From: Microbispora catharanthi
GTDB taxonomy: Bacteria; Actinomycetota; Actinomycetes; Streptosporangiales; Streptosporangiaceae
Assembly (NCBI RefSeq): GCF_006334915.2
Contig: NZ_VDMA02000005.1
Span: forward strand, 186,001 to 250,000
Length of the DNA stretch: 64,000 nt
Reading direction: 5' to 3'
The notes under the pieces are model-generated. The model was not told where the DNA came from. It ran no database searches and worked only from the letters and a program-made list of their open reading frames with translations. The position numbers were made by a program, and so were the translations under genes. The number at the start of each line of letters is the position of its first letter. Position 1 is the first letter of the stretch. Positions 1 to 11,841 of this stretch are shown here, piece by piece.

Positions 1-1429
<1,429 letters not shown>

Positions 1430-1477
1430 CTAACCCGCCATAGCGGACAAGCCGACCTAACGGTAACTTGTCGCGTT

Positions 1478-2173
1478 ATGTCGTTCGTGAAGCGCGCCGT
1501 CGGCCGTCTGGTCCACCGGGGGTGGGCCTATGTGCGGGAGGCCGCGGCGATCAGCCCGGCCGCCCAGGGCGGCTATCGGTTCCGCAGCATGGGCGAGGGA
1601 GTGTGCCTGTCCTTCCCCCAGGGCGCCATCTTCGGCGAGCAGTGGATCGAGATCGGCTCGCACACGCTCGTCGGGGAGCGGGTGTCGATCTCCGCCGGCA
1701 TGGGCCCCGGCGTGGACCTCGGGCCCGACTCGATCGTGCGGATCGGCCGGGGCTGCTCGATCGGCAGGGGCAGCCACATCGTCGGCCACCAGTCCATCGA
1801 CATCGGCGACGACGTCTTCACCGGCCCCTACGTCTACATCACCGACCAGAACCACGTGTACGACGACCCCGAGACGCCCATCGGGCGGCAGTGGCCGCGC
1901 AACAAGCCGGTCTCCATCGGCTCGGGATCCTGGATCGGGACGGGGGCGATCATCCTGCCGGGGACGCGCATCGGCCGCCAGTCGGTGGTCGCGGGCGGCG
2001 CCGTGGTGCGCGGGGAGTTCCCCGATCACTCGGTCATCGCCGGCGTCCCCGCCAAGGTCGTCCGGCGGCACTCCCCCGACCTCGGCTGGCACAGCCCCTC
2101 CGCCGCCCGCCTCACCTCTCCCCTTCCCGCCGACCCCCGCCCCCGGCCCGAGCGCGAGTCACGTACGGCCTAG
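1478..2173 (+). CDS. Hexapeptide-repeat (left-handed beta-helix) acyltransferase
   Basis: 231 residues. From about residue 50 to 200 the sequence has the [LIV]-G-x4 periodicity of the left-handed beta-helix seen in maltose/galactoside O-acetyltransferases and serine acetyltransferases (for example VSIGSGSWIGTGAIILPG, then SVIAGVPAKVV near the end). The ITDQNH segment around residue 127 is where these enzymes carry the catalytic His. Acceptor unknown; O-acetylation of a sugar or a cell-wall glycan is likely. The C-terminal 30 residues are Pro/Arg-rich and probably disordered. Start is the ATG at 1478; a much longer upstream frame exists but runs antisense to pyrG and is rejected. No visible partner gene. 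Confidence 0.85.
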   Translation: MSFVKRAVGRLVHRGWAYVREAAAISPAAQGGYRFRSMGEGVCLSFPQGAIFGEQWIEIGSHTLVGERVSISAGMGPGVDLGPDSIVRIGRGCSIGRGSHIVGHQSIDIGDDVFTGPYVYITDQNHVYDDPETPIGRQWPRNKPVSIGSGSWIGTGAIILPGTRIGRQSVVAGGAVVRGEFPDHSVIAGVPAKVVRRHSPDLGWHSPSAARLTSPLPADPRPRPERESRTA

Positions 2174-2273
2174 CCGGTCGCTGGCAACCTCTCGCCGAAT
2201 GAGTCGCCTATGACTACGGTGGGTGGCAGGATTGTCATGCCTAGTGATCGCCCTAGGGAGAGGAGGACGCCGG

Positions 2274-2861
2274 ATGACCGCAGCTTTCCCCGAGTGGTTT
2301 TACCCCGGTCCGCCGGGCGGATGGACCGCCGACATGCTCGACCATCTTCCCCCTGACGCCCCCGCGCACGTCGAGCTGATCGATGGGTCCCTCATCATGA
2401 TGTCTCCCCAGACCAACTTTCATATGTTGATGGTCAACCTGCTGGTCGACCGCGAGCGCGGAATCCGGCCACCAGGTCATCTCGCGGTTGCCAGGGAGAT
2501 GTCGATAACTCTGGGCCTGCGGCAGCGACCGGAACCGGACGTCCTTGTCGTCAACAGGGAGGCAGTCTCTGATCTGCGCAGAACCTCCTACCGCCCCGAG
2601 GAGGTTCACCTTGTCGTCGAGGTGGTGTCGCCCGACTCGGAGGAGCGGGACCGCACGACCAAGCCGATCAAGTACTCGGATGCCGGGATCAGATATCTCT
2701 GGCGCGTCGAGCTGGAGGACCAGGAACCGGTCGCGTACACGTTCGAGCTGGAGCCGAGCGTCAAGGCGTATGTGCCGACCGGGATCCACCGCAAGCGCCT
2801 CACGACCTATGTCGGCTTCGACGTGGACATCGACCTGGACCTGAGCCCGTTCATCGGCTGA
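2274..2861 (+). CDS. Uma2 family (DUF820) restriction-endonuclease-fold protein
   Basis: 195 residues. Matches the Uma2/DUF820 family, a PD-(D/E)xK nuclease fold widespread in Cyanobacteria and Actinobacteria. The core is visible: HVELIDGSLIMMSPQ, then RPEPDVLVV, then HLVVEVVSPDSEERDRTTK with the expected Glu and downstream Lys, then KYSDAGIRYLWRV. Biological role of the family is unsettled; nuclease activity is predicted from the fold. Start chosen at 2274 because a GAGAGGAGGA ribosome site sits just upstream; the longer frame from 2223 lacks one. Stands alone, with local GC slightly lower than its neighbours. Confidence 0.85.
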   Translation: MTAAFPEWFYPGPPGGWTADMLDHLPPDAPAHVELIDGSLIMMSPQTNFHMLMVNLLVDRERGIRPPGHLAVAREMSITLGLRQRPEPDVLVVNREAVSDLRRTSYRPEEVHLVVEVVSPDSEERDRTTKPIKYSDAGIRYLWRVELEDQEPVAYTFELEPSVKAYVPTGIHRKRLTTYVGFDVDIDLDLSPFIG

Positions 2862-2910
2862 CCCACCCTGCCGGGCGTCGGCCGCGAGGCTCGGGTGCCG
2901 CGACCGCCGG

Positions 2911-3516
2911 TCAGCCGGGCGGCGCGGCGGCCCGGGCGCGGCGGGCCGCCCGGTAGCGCCGCACCCTGCGGATGAGCCGCCAGGCCACGAACGCCAGCAC
3001 GGCCAGCGCCACCACCACCAGGACAGGCAGGAAGATCGCGATCAGGCTCATGCCGAGCGAGCCCACGTCCTCGACCGTGCTGACGACCGGCGCGCCCACG
3101 CCCGCCGTGGTGGCGTTCACCACCGGCCGCGCCGATGCCTTGATCACATGCACGGCGAGCGCGACGGCGATGCCCAGCACCCAGCCGACCGCCGGGTGCT
3201 CGGCCATCCACGCCGAGTTGTCGACCTTCGCCGCGGCCGCCGTGGCGCTGAAGACCACGCCGCCCGACGCGGGCCGCACCGCCGTCTGGATCATGTCGTT
3301 GACGTGGTCGACCACGGGCACCTTGTCGAGGACGAACTCGGCGACCAGCAGCACGGCGACGATCGCGAGGACCCAGGTGTCGGACAGCCAGGCGTACTCG
3401 GCCGGCAGCCGCACGGCGTCGGTGACCCGCGCGAGCACGCCGACGAGCAGCAACGGGATGTACGCGTTGAGCCCGGCCGCGGTCGACAGTCCGAGCCCGG
3501 TGAGCGCCGCGAACAT
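2911..3516 (-). CDS. DUF4126 integral membrane protein
   Basis: 201 residues with about five hydrophobic segments: near 3-25, 50-70, 88-100, 115-135 and 160-182. The N-terminal FAALTGLGLSTAAGLNAYIP and the DKVPVVDHVND segment are typical of DUF4126 proteins, whose function is unknown. The C-terminus is strongly basic (RRVRRYRAARRARA), so it is probably cytoplasmic. Start set at 3516, where GGAGGAGG lies six bases upstream; a frame starting 45 bases earlier has no such site. Monocistronic. Confidence 0.8.
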   Translation of the reverse strand: MFAALTGLGLSTAAGLNAYIPLLLVGVLARVTDAVRLPAEYAWLSDTWVLAIVAVLLVAEFVLDKVPVVDHVNDMIQTAVRPASGGVVFSATAAAAKVDNSAWMAEHPAVGWVLGIAVALAVHVIKASARPVVNATTAGVGAPVVSTVEDVGSLGMSLIAIFLPVLVVVALAVLAFVAWRLIRRVRRYRAARRARAAAPPG

Positions 3517-3705
3517 GAGCAACCTCCTCCGGACGGCGGGACAATCCCGCCTTCCCGTCAACGGACGGCCCCGGCGCCGTGTCCCCGGTTACTACCGCGA
3601 ATCGGGCTCACGACACCCCACAGGCATGAGCCGGGCGCGGGCACCGGACCGGCGGCTCGGTGCGGCCGGTCTGCCCGGCCGCCCGGTCGATGCCCGGAGG
3701 CGCCG

Positions 3706-4293
3706 TCAGCCTGTCGCGGCGGCGAGTTCGTCGATCGCCGTGGCGACGTCCTCGGCCCGGGCGCCGCGCTTCACCAGCGCGCCCAGGCGCTGCGCCTGCT
3801 CTCTCGTGGGGAGGAAGCCGGCCAGCATGGCGGGCAGGAGCAGGCGTCTGGCGAGCACCTCGGGCGTGGAGACGCCCTCGGGCCGCCGGACCACCGAGAC
3901 GTTCACCCGGATTGCGTGCTCGTTACCCGGCGGCACCCCGGGACGGTCGGTCTCCCTGGCGACGTAACGCATGCCGTGCGCCACGTCGCAGCGCGGGCAC
4001 CCCGCCCGGCGGCCCAGCGGGCCGCCGCACTCGTCGCAGGCCAGGCGGTCGAGCGCGGCGTCGACCACGCGCCAGTCATGCCGGTCCGGCTCGTCGGCCA
4101 CCATCTCGGCGATCGCCCGCTCGCCGTCGGGCGTGACCCGGTCGCCGAACTCGCGCAGGAGGAAGTCCCGCCAGCCCTCTTCCACGATGGCGTCGACCAG
4201 TTCCGCGCACCGCGGGCAATCGGGGGCACCGCCGTACTCCCAGCCGCCACAGGACGGGCACCGCCGCAGCGGCTCCCCCACCGCAGGTCGCAT
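3706..4293 (-). CDS. Double zinc-ribbon hypothetical protein
   Basis: 195 residues, not assigned to a named family. Two CxxC-x(n)-CxxC clusters are visible: CPSC...CPRC near residues 12-28 and CDEC...CPRC around 85-105, the usual signature of zinc ribbons. Between them lies a mixed acidic helix region (EEGWRDFLLREFGDRV). The C-terminal 90 residues have no cysteines and look helical. Start at 4293 is supported by GGGAGGTGG just upstream; the open frame extends 117 codons further but with Arg-rich, non-protein-like content. Could bind nucleic acid or act as a redox or scaffold protein; no evidence decides. Confidence 0.7.
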   Translation of the reverse strand: MRPAVGEPLRRCPSCGGWEYGGAPDCPRCAELVDAIVEEGWRDFLLREFGDRVTPDGERAIAEMVADEPDRHDWRVVDAALDRLACDECGGPLGRRAGCPRCDVAHGMRYVARETDRPGVPPGNEHAIRVNVSVVRRPEGVSTPEVLARRLLLPAMLAGFLPTREQAQRLGALVKRGARAEDVATAIDELAAATG

Positions 4294-4627
4294 GGCCACC
4301 TCCCGGTGGACGTCCCCGCCCGTCCGCCGCACCGGGCGGGTCGTCGCCGGGGATTGCATCATGGACGCGGACCGGCCGGGCCGCGCCGGTCGTGATCGAC
4401 CCGGCCACCAGGCTAGGTGTGCCGCTCGCCACGGGCGAACGCTTTTCCGTCGCCTGATCCGCCTGGGGGACATCACGGCGTGACCTCTTCGACGGGGGGC
4501 GCGTAGGCCCCTTCCGATACCCGTGTCGACAACGGTGCGCGGGGGAACGCATGAACCCAAGTCACGGCAGGAAACGCCATGCCGCGCGCCGGCGCAGCAG
4601 CGCCACCCGCTCGGCAGGGCCGGAGCT
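4294..4627. other. Intergenic region with no gene recognised
   Basis: About 330 bases between the zinc-ribbon gene and the end of the histidine kinase gene, both on the minus strand. Open frames here are GC-skew artefacts with Arg/Pro-rich translations. The promoter of the zinc-ribbon gene should lie here, but I see no convincing -35/-10 pair, hairpin or repeat. Confidence 0.5.
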
Positions 4628-5950
4628 TCACTCCCAGGCGTCACCCGACGCGGTCGCGCTCATGGACCGGCCTGGCGGTCGGCGCGCGGGCCAGATGTTC
4701 CTCCTGGGCTTGACGGCGGTTTTCCGGGGCGCGACGGTCCCTTCCCCTGCGGCTCCCGCCGTTCCCGCCAGCGGCAGCATCAGAACGAACCGGGCGCCTA
4801 CCGGCGAGTCCTCGATGCGCAGGGTGCCCTTGTGGGCGCGGGCGATGTCGCGAGAGATGGCGAGGCCGAGTCCGCTGCCGCCGGAATCCCGGCGACGTGC
4901 CTCGTCCAGGCGGACGAAACGTTCGAAGACACGCTCGCGGTCCGCCGGGGGGACGCCCGCCCCGTCGTCGGTGACCGCCACAAGAGCCTGGCCGTCCACC
5001 GAGTCGACCGATACCGTGACGGCGCTGACCGCATGCCGCCGCGCGTTGCTCAAGAGGTTGCCGACCACTCGGGCCAACTGGATCCGGGAGCCGCGGACTC
5101 GCACGTCGCCGACCGCCCGAACGCGCACCGGCACCCCGGAGCCCAGGGCCGACACCTCCTCCGTCACCAGCGCGCCGAGCTCCACCAGCTCCGGCGGCGC
5201 CGCATCGGCGCCGCGCATCCGGGTCAGCAGCAACAGGTCGTCGACGATCGCCTCGAGCCGGCCGGTGGCCCGTAAGGCTCCCTGGATGGTGTCGCGCGGG
5301 TCGACGTCGTCGGGGTAGAGGAGAGCCTCCTCCAGTCGTGCCCGCAGGCCGGCGATCGGCGTCCTGAGCTCATGGGAGGTGGTGGAGGCGAACTGACGCT
5401 CCCGCTCCACCGGGCGAAGGGTCCGGCCGACCGCCCACCACGTCATCCAGGCCACCGGAACCAAGATCAAGACACCGCCCGCGGCGATGACGTACTCCAG
5501 AGTGTGCGTGGCAAGGAGGGACGGCTGCGCCGTGCCGGCGTAGACGACCGGCGAGTCCGCCGCGGGAGAGACCCGATTGGCCATGAGCATGACACACCGG
5601 TCCTGCCCGGAGCACTCGGTGCGCTCTTGGAGGCGATCGTCGGCCGGAGGCCGCAGCGTGCTGAGCGGCCGCATGCCCGCGGCCTCCCGGCTGGAGTCGA
5701 CGACCCTGCCGCGGGCGTCCACGAGCTGGACGAGGGTGATGTCGGTGAGGGTGGGGATCGGACGCGGCACGGCGCCGTTGCGCGCCGCCGCGCTCCATCG
5801 TGCGGCGACCTGCTCGGCCGCGAAGAAGACTTCGTTCTGGATTCTGTAGCGGACCGCCAGGTCGAGGGCGACGCCTCCCACGACCAGAGCCACCAGTAAG
5901 AGCCCTGCCGCGGCGATCGTGGAGCGCGCTTGTATGGAGTGCGAGTTCAC
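4628..5950 (-). CDS. Sensor histidine kinase (orphan)
   Basis: 440 residues. TM1 about 12-34, extracytoplasmic sensor about 35-150, TM2 about 152-172, then directly the dimerisation domain with the phospho-acceptor H193 in SHELRTP. The ATPase domain has the N box NLLSNARRHA (N298), D box TDDGAG (328-332), F box FERF and G2 box GGSGLGLAI. There is no clear HAMP domain, only a short linker. The sensor carries two cysteines (about 113 and 119) that could form a disulfide. No response regulator gene is adjacent, so its partner is elsewhere or unseen. Start is the GTG at 5950 with GGGAGGGG upstream; the longer frame overlaps the Rrf2 gene. Confidence 0.88.
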   Translation of the reverse strand: MNSHSIQARSTIAAAGLLLVALVVGGVALDLAVRYRIQNEVFFAAEQVAARWSAAARNGAVPRPIPTLTDITLVQLVDARGRVVDSSREAAGMRPLSTLRPPADDRLQERTECSGQDRCVMLMANRVSPAADSPVVYAGTAQPSLLATHTLEYVIAAGGVLILVPVAWMTWWAVGRTLRPVERERQFASTTSHELRTPIAGLRARLEEALLYPDDVDPRDTIQGALRATGRLEAIVDDLLLLTRMRGADAAPPELVELGALVTEEVSALGSGVPVRVRAVGDVRVRGSRIQLARVVGNLLSNARRHAVSAVTVSVDSVDGQALVAVTDDGAGVPPADRERVFERFVRLDEARRRDSGGSGLGLAISRDIARAHKGTLRIEDSPVGARFVLMLPLAGTAGAAGEGTVAPRKTAVKPRRNIWPARRPPGRSMSATASGDAWE

Positions 5951-5999
5951 ATCCGGTTTCCCCTCCCTAGTACCGGCGAATGGTTCTATTTCGGGACGA

Positions 6000-6482
6000 T
6001 CAGTTCTGCGCGTACCAGCGCCGGATCGCCTCCCCCGCCTGGGGCGCACGACGGTCCGCCGCGGCCTGCACGTCGGCCAGAGTCTGCGCGGCAAGCGCTC
6101 GCCGCCACGCCATCTCGGCCTTGCGCATGGCGGTCGAGACCGCGCACGGGGTGCGGAACTGCCACTCGGGCCTCTCCGCCCCGGCCCCACGCCGCCGGAT
6201 CTCCGTGCACTGGAACGCCTCGCCAGATCCTTCGATCGCCGTGACGACGTCCATGACCGTGATCTCCTCCAGGGGCCGGGCCAGCCGGAACCCGCCCCTC
6301 ACCCCCGGAGTGGATGTCATGATCCCCGCCTTGGCCAGCGCCTGGAGTTGCTTGTTGAGGTATGCGGACGGCAGCTCGAATCCGGCGGCGAGCTTCGCCG
6401 TCGAAACCGGCACCTCGTTGCCGAGCCATGCCAGCGTCAGGCAACAGTGCATCGCCCACTCGACGCCCTCACTCATCCGCAT
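6000..6482 (-). CDS. Rrf2 family transcriptional regulator
   Basis: 160 residues. N-terminal winged helix with the Rrf2 pattern: VSTAKLAAGFELPSAYLNKQ recognition region, then GIMTSTPGVRGGFRLARP wing, then ITVMDVVTAIEG. Family members sense Fe-S clusters, nitric oxide or cysteine status. Here only two cysteines (FQC and TPC, about 22 residues apart) lie in the sensor region, one fewer than the three of NsrR/IscR, so Fe-S binding is uncertain. The ATG at 6482 lies seven bases after a TAGTAT -10-like element, suggesting a leaderless mRNA; a second ATG at 6476 is possible. Its promoter contains a perfect palindrome, so autoregulation is likely. Confidence 0.85.
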   Translation of the reverse strand: MRMSEGVEWAMHCCLTLAWLGNEVPVSTAKLAAGFELPSAYLNKQLQALAKAGIMTSTPGVRGGFRLARPLEEITVMDVVTAIEGSGEAFQCTEIRRRGAGAERPEWQFRTPCAVSTAMRKAEMAWRRALAAQTLADVQAAADRRAPQAGEAIRRWYAQN

Positions 6483-6484
6483 AA

Positions 6485-6505
6485 CCTGGATACTACACAT
6501 CCAGG
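6485..6505. promoter_or_regulatory. Perfect 7-7-7 inverted repeat, probable Rrf2 operator
   Basis: CCTGGAT-ACTACAC-ATCCAGG. The arms match perfectly and the element ends three bases before the Rrf2 start codon. A TAGTAT -10-like hexamer (minus strand) lies inside it, so a bound repressor would block transcription. Confidence 0.6.
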
Positions 6506-6660
6506 ATTGAGGCCGGGAGCCGTCGTGCCTGGTCAGGAGTGGTGCCGCCGCCATTCGTGGGACCGATCAACCGTATGGAGTGCACCCGGGTGAGGACGTA
6601 GCGGTGGCGAGCATGGCCAGGAGTCCCGGCTCCACGGGTGCGGAGCCCGCGCGAGCGGCG

Positions 6661-6760
6661 TGAGGACGAGCGAGACGGGGGTGTGCCGAGCGAGGCGGGG
6701 ATGTGCCGAGCGAGGCGGGGATGTGCCGGGCGAGGCGGGGGTGAGCCGGGCGACGAGACA
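6661..6760. repeat. 20-bp tandem repeat, about five copies
   Basis: Units begin at 6661, 6681, 6701, 6721 and 6741. The three central copies follow the consensus RTGTGCCGRGCGAGGCGGGG and differ at two positions; the first and last are more diverged. The unit is not a multiple of three, and it lies in a 330-base region without a gene (6483-6811) upstream of the Rrf2 gene and downstream of the lipoprotein gene. Nothing else is recognised in that region. Confidence 0.85.
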
Positions 6761-6811
6761 TCGCGTCGGATCCGGCCGGCCCTCGGGCCGGAGTGCGGGT
6801 CAGTCGCCGCC

Positions 6812-7348
6812 CTAGGGGGCAGGCTCAAGCCCCAGCACGGCGGTGTCACCCGCGACCTGCGCGACCCGTAGGGCGACGTCGCCGATGCGGCCCGGCCTGG
6901 TCGTGCTGATCGTCACCGCTCCCCTGACCCGGCAGCGGTCGTTGTAGCAACTCCGGCTGATGCTGATGTTCGCGCCGTCGACGACCGTCGAGGTGCCGGT
7001 GAAGGCGAGCCTGACGGCGTTTCCCCGCAGGCCCACCACGGTGATCTCGTCCACGCCCAGTTTAGGGTCGATCGGGATGATGTCTCCCTCACGCACCCGC
7101 ACCTCGCAGTCGCCGTCCCGGCACCCGGCGAGGTCGCTCGGCGTCACCGACGGGCTGGGCATCGGCGACGCTGCGGGCGTCACGGACGGGTTGGTCGCAA
7201 CCGGGGCGAACGTGACCGGCCTGCTCACCGGCACCGCGGCGAACGACCGCGCCGGAACCTCGCCGCAACCGGCGAGGAGCGCGGTCACCGACCCCGCGGT
7301 GAGCACGAGGCGGGCGGCAGGGCTGGACGCGGTGGTCGTCGAACGCAT
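6812..7348 (-). CDS. Secreted lipoprotein of unknown function
   Basis: 178 residues. Signal peptide with a lipobox (LLAGC, Cys near residue 28) predicts a lipid-anchored extracellular protein. A Pro/Ser/Thr-rich linker (about 45-70) leads to a small domain with four cysteines (GCRDGDCEV and SCYNDRC), probably two disulfides, and beta-rich sequence (ITVVGLRGNAVRLAFTG). I do not recognise the domain. Start set at 7348, where GGGGAA lies upstream. Confidence 0.75.
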   Translation of the reverse strand: MRSTTTASSPAARLVLTAGSVTALLAGCGEVPARSFAAVPVSRPVTFAPVATNPSVTPAASPMPSPSVTPSDLAGCRDGDCEVRVREGDIIPIDPKLGVDEITVVGLRGNAVRLAFTGTSTVVDGANISISRSCYNDRCRVRGAVTISTTRPGRIGDVALRVAQVAGDTAVLGLEPAP

Positions 7349-7584
7349 GATTTCCCCGATTGCCACAGACGGATTCGCCCGACGGGAACCGCTCGAATAG
7401 GCCGCTCCCATGACGCGTGGACGTGAATCCGCGCGCCGACGAATGCCTTCCCCGCAACAGACCAGGTCAACCGCGCCCGGAGCCGCGCCGCGCTCATTTC
7501 CTCGCAGCCGACAGCGCTTTCAGTGGGATAAGTACGCCAAAACTCCGCACTTCGCTTACCAGCGGTTCCAGCGCACAATTCACT

Positions 7585-7601
7585 GAATTTCGCCGAAATT
7601 C
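7585..7601. promoter_or_regulatory. 8-1-8 perfect palindrome, possible operator
   Basis: GAATTTCG-C-CGAAATTC, AT-rich against a GC-rich background, in the 442-base gap (7349-7790) between the lipoprotein gene and uvrB. It lies about 240 bases upstream of the lipoprotein start. No gene is seen in this gap. Confidence 0.35.
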
Positions 7602-7612
7602 GCGGCACGGGT

Positions 7613-7655
7613 GCCGGCCCGGGCGATGCCGCCTGCTCGGCTCGCCCGGGCCGGC
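7613..7655 (-). terminator. 14-bp-stem hairpin downstream of uvrB
   Basis: GCCGGCCCGGGCGA (7613-7626) pairs perfectly with TCGCCCGGGCCGGC (7642-7655) around a 15-base loop. It lies about 135 bases after the uvrB stop and has no U-run, as is common for actinobacterial terminators. A role in the lipoprotein 5' leader is the alternative. Confidence 0.5.
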
Positions 7656-7790
7656 GGGCCCGGGCGGTCACGATTCGGTAGTGCAGGTCACCAACCGACC
7701 GTGCACTCATCGCCCGATCATGAGCGCTCGCCGCGCTCAGGCGGCCTTACTGCGCGCTCGCTGGGCGGTGATCGCGCGGTCGCTGAGCCG

Positions 7791-9902
<2,112 letters not shown>

Positions 9903-10144
9903 CGCCCGCTCAGCTCCTCACTCGCCCCGTCCACCGGCGCGGGCGGGCGCACGGAGACACTCGCGCCCGCTCCGGTTCACATGCATAACCTACGCGCGGC
10001 CACCGACAATTCCGGTCCCGATGCCCGCTCCGCCCCTCGCTTCCGGGGCGACCCGCCCTATCAGGCGAACCCTTTGCCGGACCATGACCCTGTCGTTACG
10101 ATTCGAGTCGGGGGCCGACACTGACGGGATGGCGGGGCTGACCT

Positions 10145-11182
10145 ATGGCGGGGTTGCGGAGTGCCGTCGGCCAGTCGCTCGCGTGGGCGGCCAAGAACGT
10201 CGACGGGGCCATCGCCCTCGTCCTGGCCGTGGCGGTGGGTGTCCTCGGCGTGCTGCCCGATCGCGTGATCCCCGACGAGGTGAAGACGCAGCTCGTCAGC
10301 GGCACCACACTGGTCGTCCTGGCCCTGGTCGCGACCGCGCTGCTGCGCGACCGGGTTCGGCAGGAGCCCGTCGAGGAGGCCATGCACGCGACTTCCGGCG
10401 TCCTCGCGCGGCTGCCCGAGCGCCTGGACCGCCTCGAGGAGCTGGAGGACCTGGTCGCGGGCACCCGCCGGGCTCTGGAGGACATGACGGTCATCCGCAT
10501 CCTGGGCAGCCAGCACGAGATCGCGCAGGCGCACGCGGACGCCCGGAGGGGCACCGACCGCTGGACGTTCAAGGGCGGCACCGGCACCTACATGCGCGCC
10601 GTCACGCTGCCCGAGTGCGTGGCCGCCGCACGGCGCGAGAAGCGGCACCTCACGGTCCGCCTGGAGATCATCGACCCGACGGACGAGGCGGTGTGCGAGA
10701 GCTACGCGCACTACCGCAGGTCGCTGTCGGACCGCCCGGACGGCACCGGTGAGCTGTGGACGACCGACCGGGCCAGGAAGGAGTCGTACGCGAGCGTCCT
10801 GGCCGCGTTCTGGTATCGCCAGCGGTACGGCCTGCTCGACATCGCGGTGGGGCTCTCGCCGGTCATGACGACCTTCCGCTGGGACATGTCCGGCCGCGCC
10901 CTGATCATGACGTCCGAGGACCCCAACCGGGCCATCATCGCCTTCAGCGGCTCGTTCTTCTACGAGAGCTGCGGCACCGAGCTGCGCACGAGCTTCGAGC
11001 AGGCCCGCCGCGTGGCGATCGACCGATTCCGGTCGGTGCCACTGAGCGACGAGCCGACCGTCGAGGAGGTCCGCAGGCTGTTCGACCGCGTCGACCTCCC
11101 CCTGCCCAAGTCGTTCACCGACCGCGACGTGGTCGAGGTCACCCGCAAGGCGCTGCGCGCCAAGGATCCGTACGCGCCATGA
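10145..11182 (+). CDS. Two-TM membrane protein with coiled coil and unknown soluble domain
   Basis: 345 residues. Two close N-terminal TM helices (about 20-40 and 47-66), a Glu/Arg/Leu-rich helical linker likely to coil (LPERLDRLEELEDLVAG), then about 210 cytoplasmic residues I cannot place firmly. The stretch GGTGTYMRAVTLPE followed by HLTVRLEIIDPTD resembles the first lobe of phospholipase-D-like folds, but no HKD motif is present, so any such domain would be catalytically dead; this is tentative. First gene of an operon: its stop overlaps the next start (ATGA). Two-TM plus sensor-like domain is an architecture common among prokaryotic membrane-targeting immune effectors, which is only an analogy here. 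Confidence 0.65.
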   Translation: MAGLRSAVGQSLAWAAKNVDGAIALVLAVAVGVLGVLPDRVIPDEVKTQLVSGTTLVVLALVATALLRDRVRQEPVEEAMHATSGVLARLPERLDRLEELEDLVAGTRRALEDMTVIRILGSQHEIAQAHADARRGTDRWTFKGGTGTYMRAVTLPECVAAARREKRHLTVRLEIIDPTDEAVCESYAHYRRSLSDRPDGTGELWTTDRARKESYASVLAAFWYRQRYGLLDIAVGLSPVMTTFRWDMSGRALIMTSEDPNRAIIAFSGSFFYESCGTELRTSFEQARRVAIDRFRSVPLSDEPTVEEVRRLFDRVDLPLPKSFTDRDVVEVTRKALRAKDPYAP

Positions 11183-11841
11183 GGTATGGGGACGTGCTCG
11201 ACGTGCTCGCCGGCGGCGGCGTCCGCGAGTGGGCCCTCGGCGTGCTCGGCGAGATCGCAGAGGGTGGCTCGCGCGGGTCGCGCGTGCGGGGCGTGCGGCA
11301 TCCGCTGGGGTTCCTCTGCCTGCCGCTGGTCCGCGAGGGAGACCTCGGGGTGTGCGTGCATGTGTGGACCGCCGCCGCGCGGCGCGCCCGCAGCACCACC
11401 TCCCAGGTCCACTGCCACAGCTGGGACCTGGTCAGCCACGTCCTGTACGGCCAGGTGCGCAACGTCCACGCCGTGGTGACCGACACCACCCGGTCTCCCA
11501 CCCACCGCGTCTTCGAGGTGGTCAGCACGCCGTCGGGCGACGTCGTCCACCCCACCCCGAGGACCGTGGCGTACGCCCCGGGGCGCGCCGAGCTGTTCGG
11601 CGCCGGGGACACCTACACGCTCGTCGCGGGCGCCTTCCACAGCAGCGACATCCCCGAGGACGGCGAGGCCGCCACCGTGGCGCTCGGCCGCGGCCGGCCG
11701 GGCCTCGGGGACCTGTCGCTCGGGCCGCTCGCCACGCCCCTCCACCACGTCAGGCGGGAACGCCTCGACGACGCCGAGACCGCACGTGCCGCCGAGCTGG
11801 CCAGGAGGAACCTGTGGACCTCGAACACGCCAGGCGGGTAG
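11179..11841 (+). CDS. Cupin-like protein (cysteine-dioxygenase-type fold suspected)
   Basis: 220 residues. The middle has a cupin-like metal-ligand pattern: VHCHSWDLVSHVLYG (His-x-His and following His) and later AFHSSDIP, with beta-rich sequence between (YAPGRAELFGAGDTYTLVAG). That would suit a mononuclear iron enzyme or a sugar isomerase. No close family recognised. ATGA overlap with the preceding gene and a 28-base overlap with the following one imply translational coupling of all three. Substrate unknown. Confidence 0.65.
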   Translation: MRYGDVLDVLAGGGVREWALGVLGEIAEGGSRGSRVRGVRHPLGFLCLPLVREGDLGVCVHVWTAAARRARSTTSQVHCHSWDLVSHVLYGQVRNVHAVVTDTTRSPTHRVFEVVSTPSGDVVHPTPRTVAYAPGRAELFGAGDTYTLVAGAFHSSDIPEDGEAATVALGRGRPGLGDLSLGPLATPLHHVRRERLDDAETARAAELARRNLWTSNTPGG

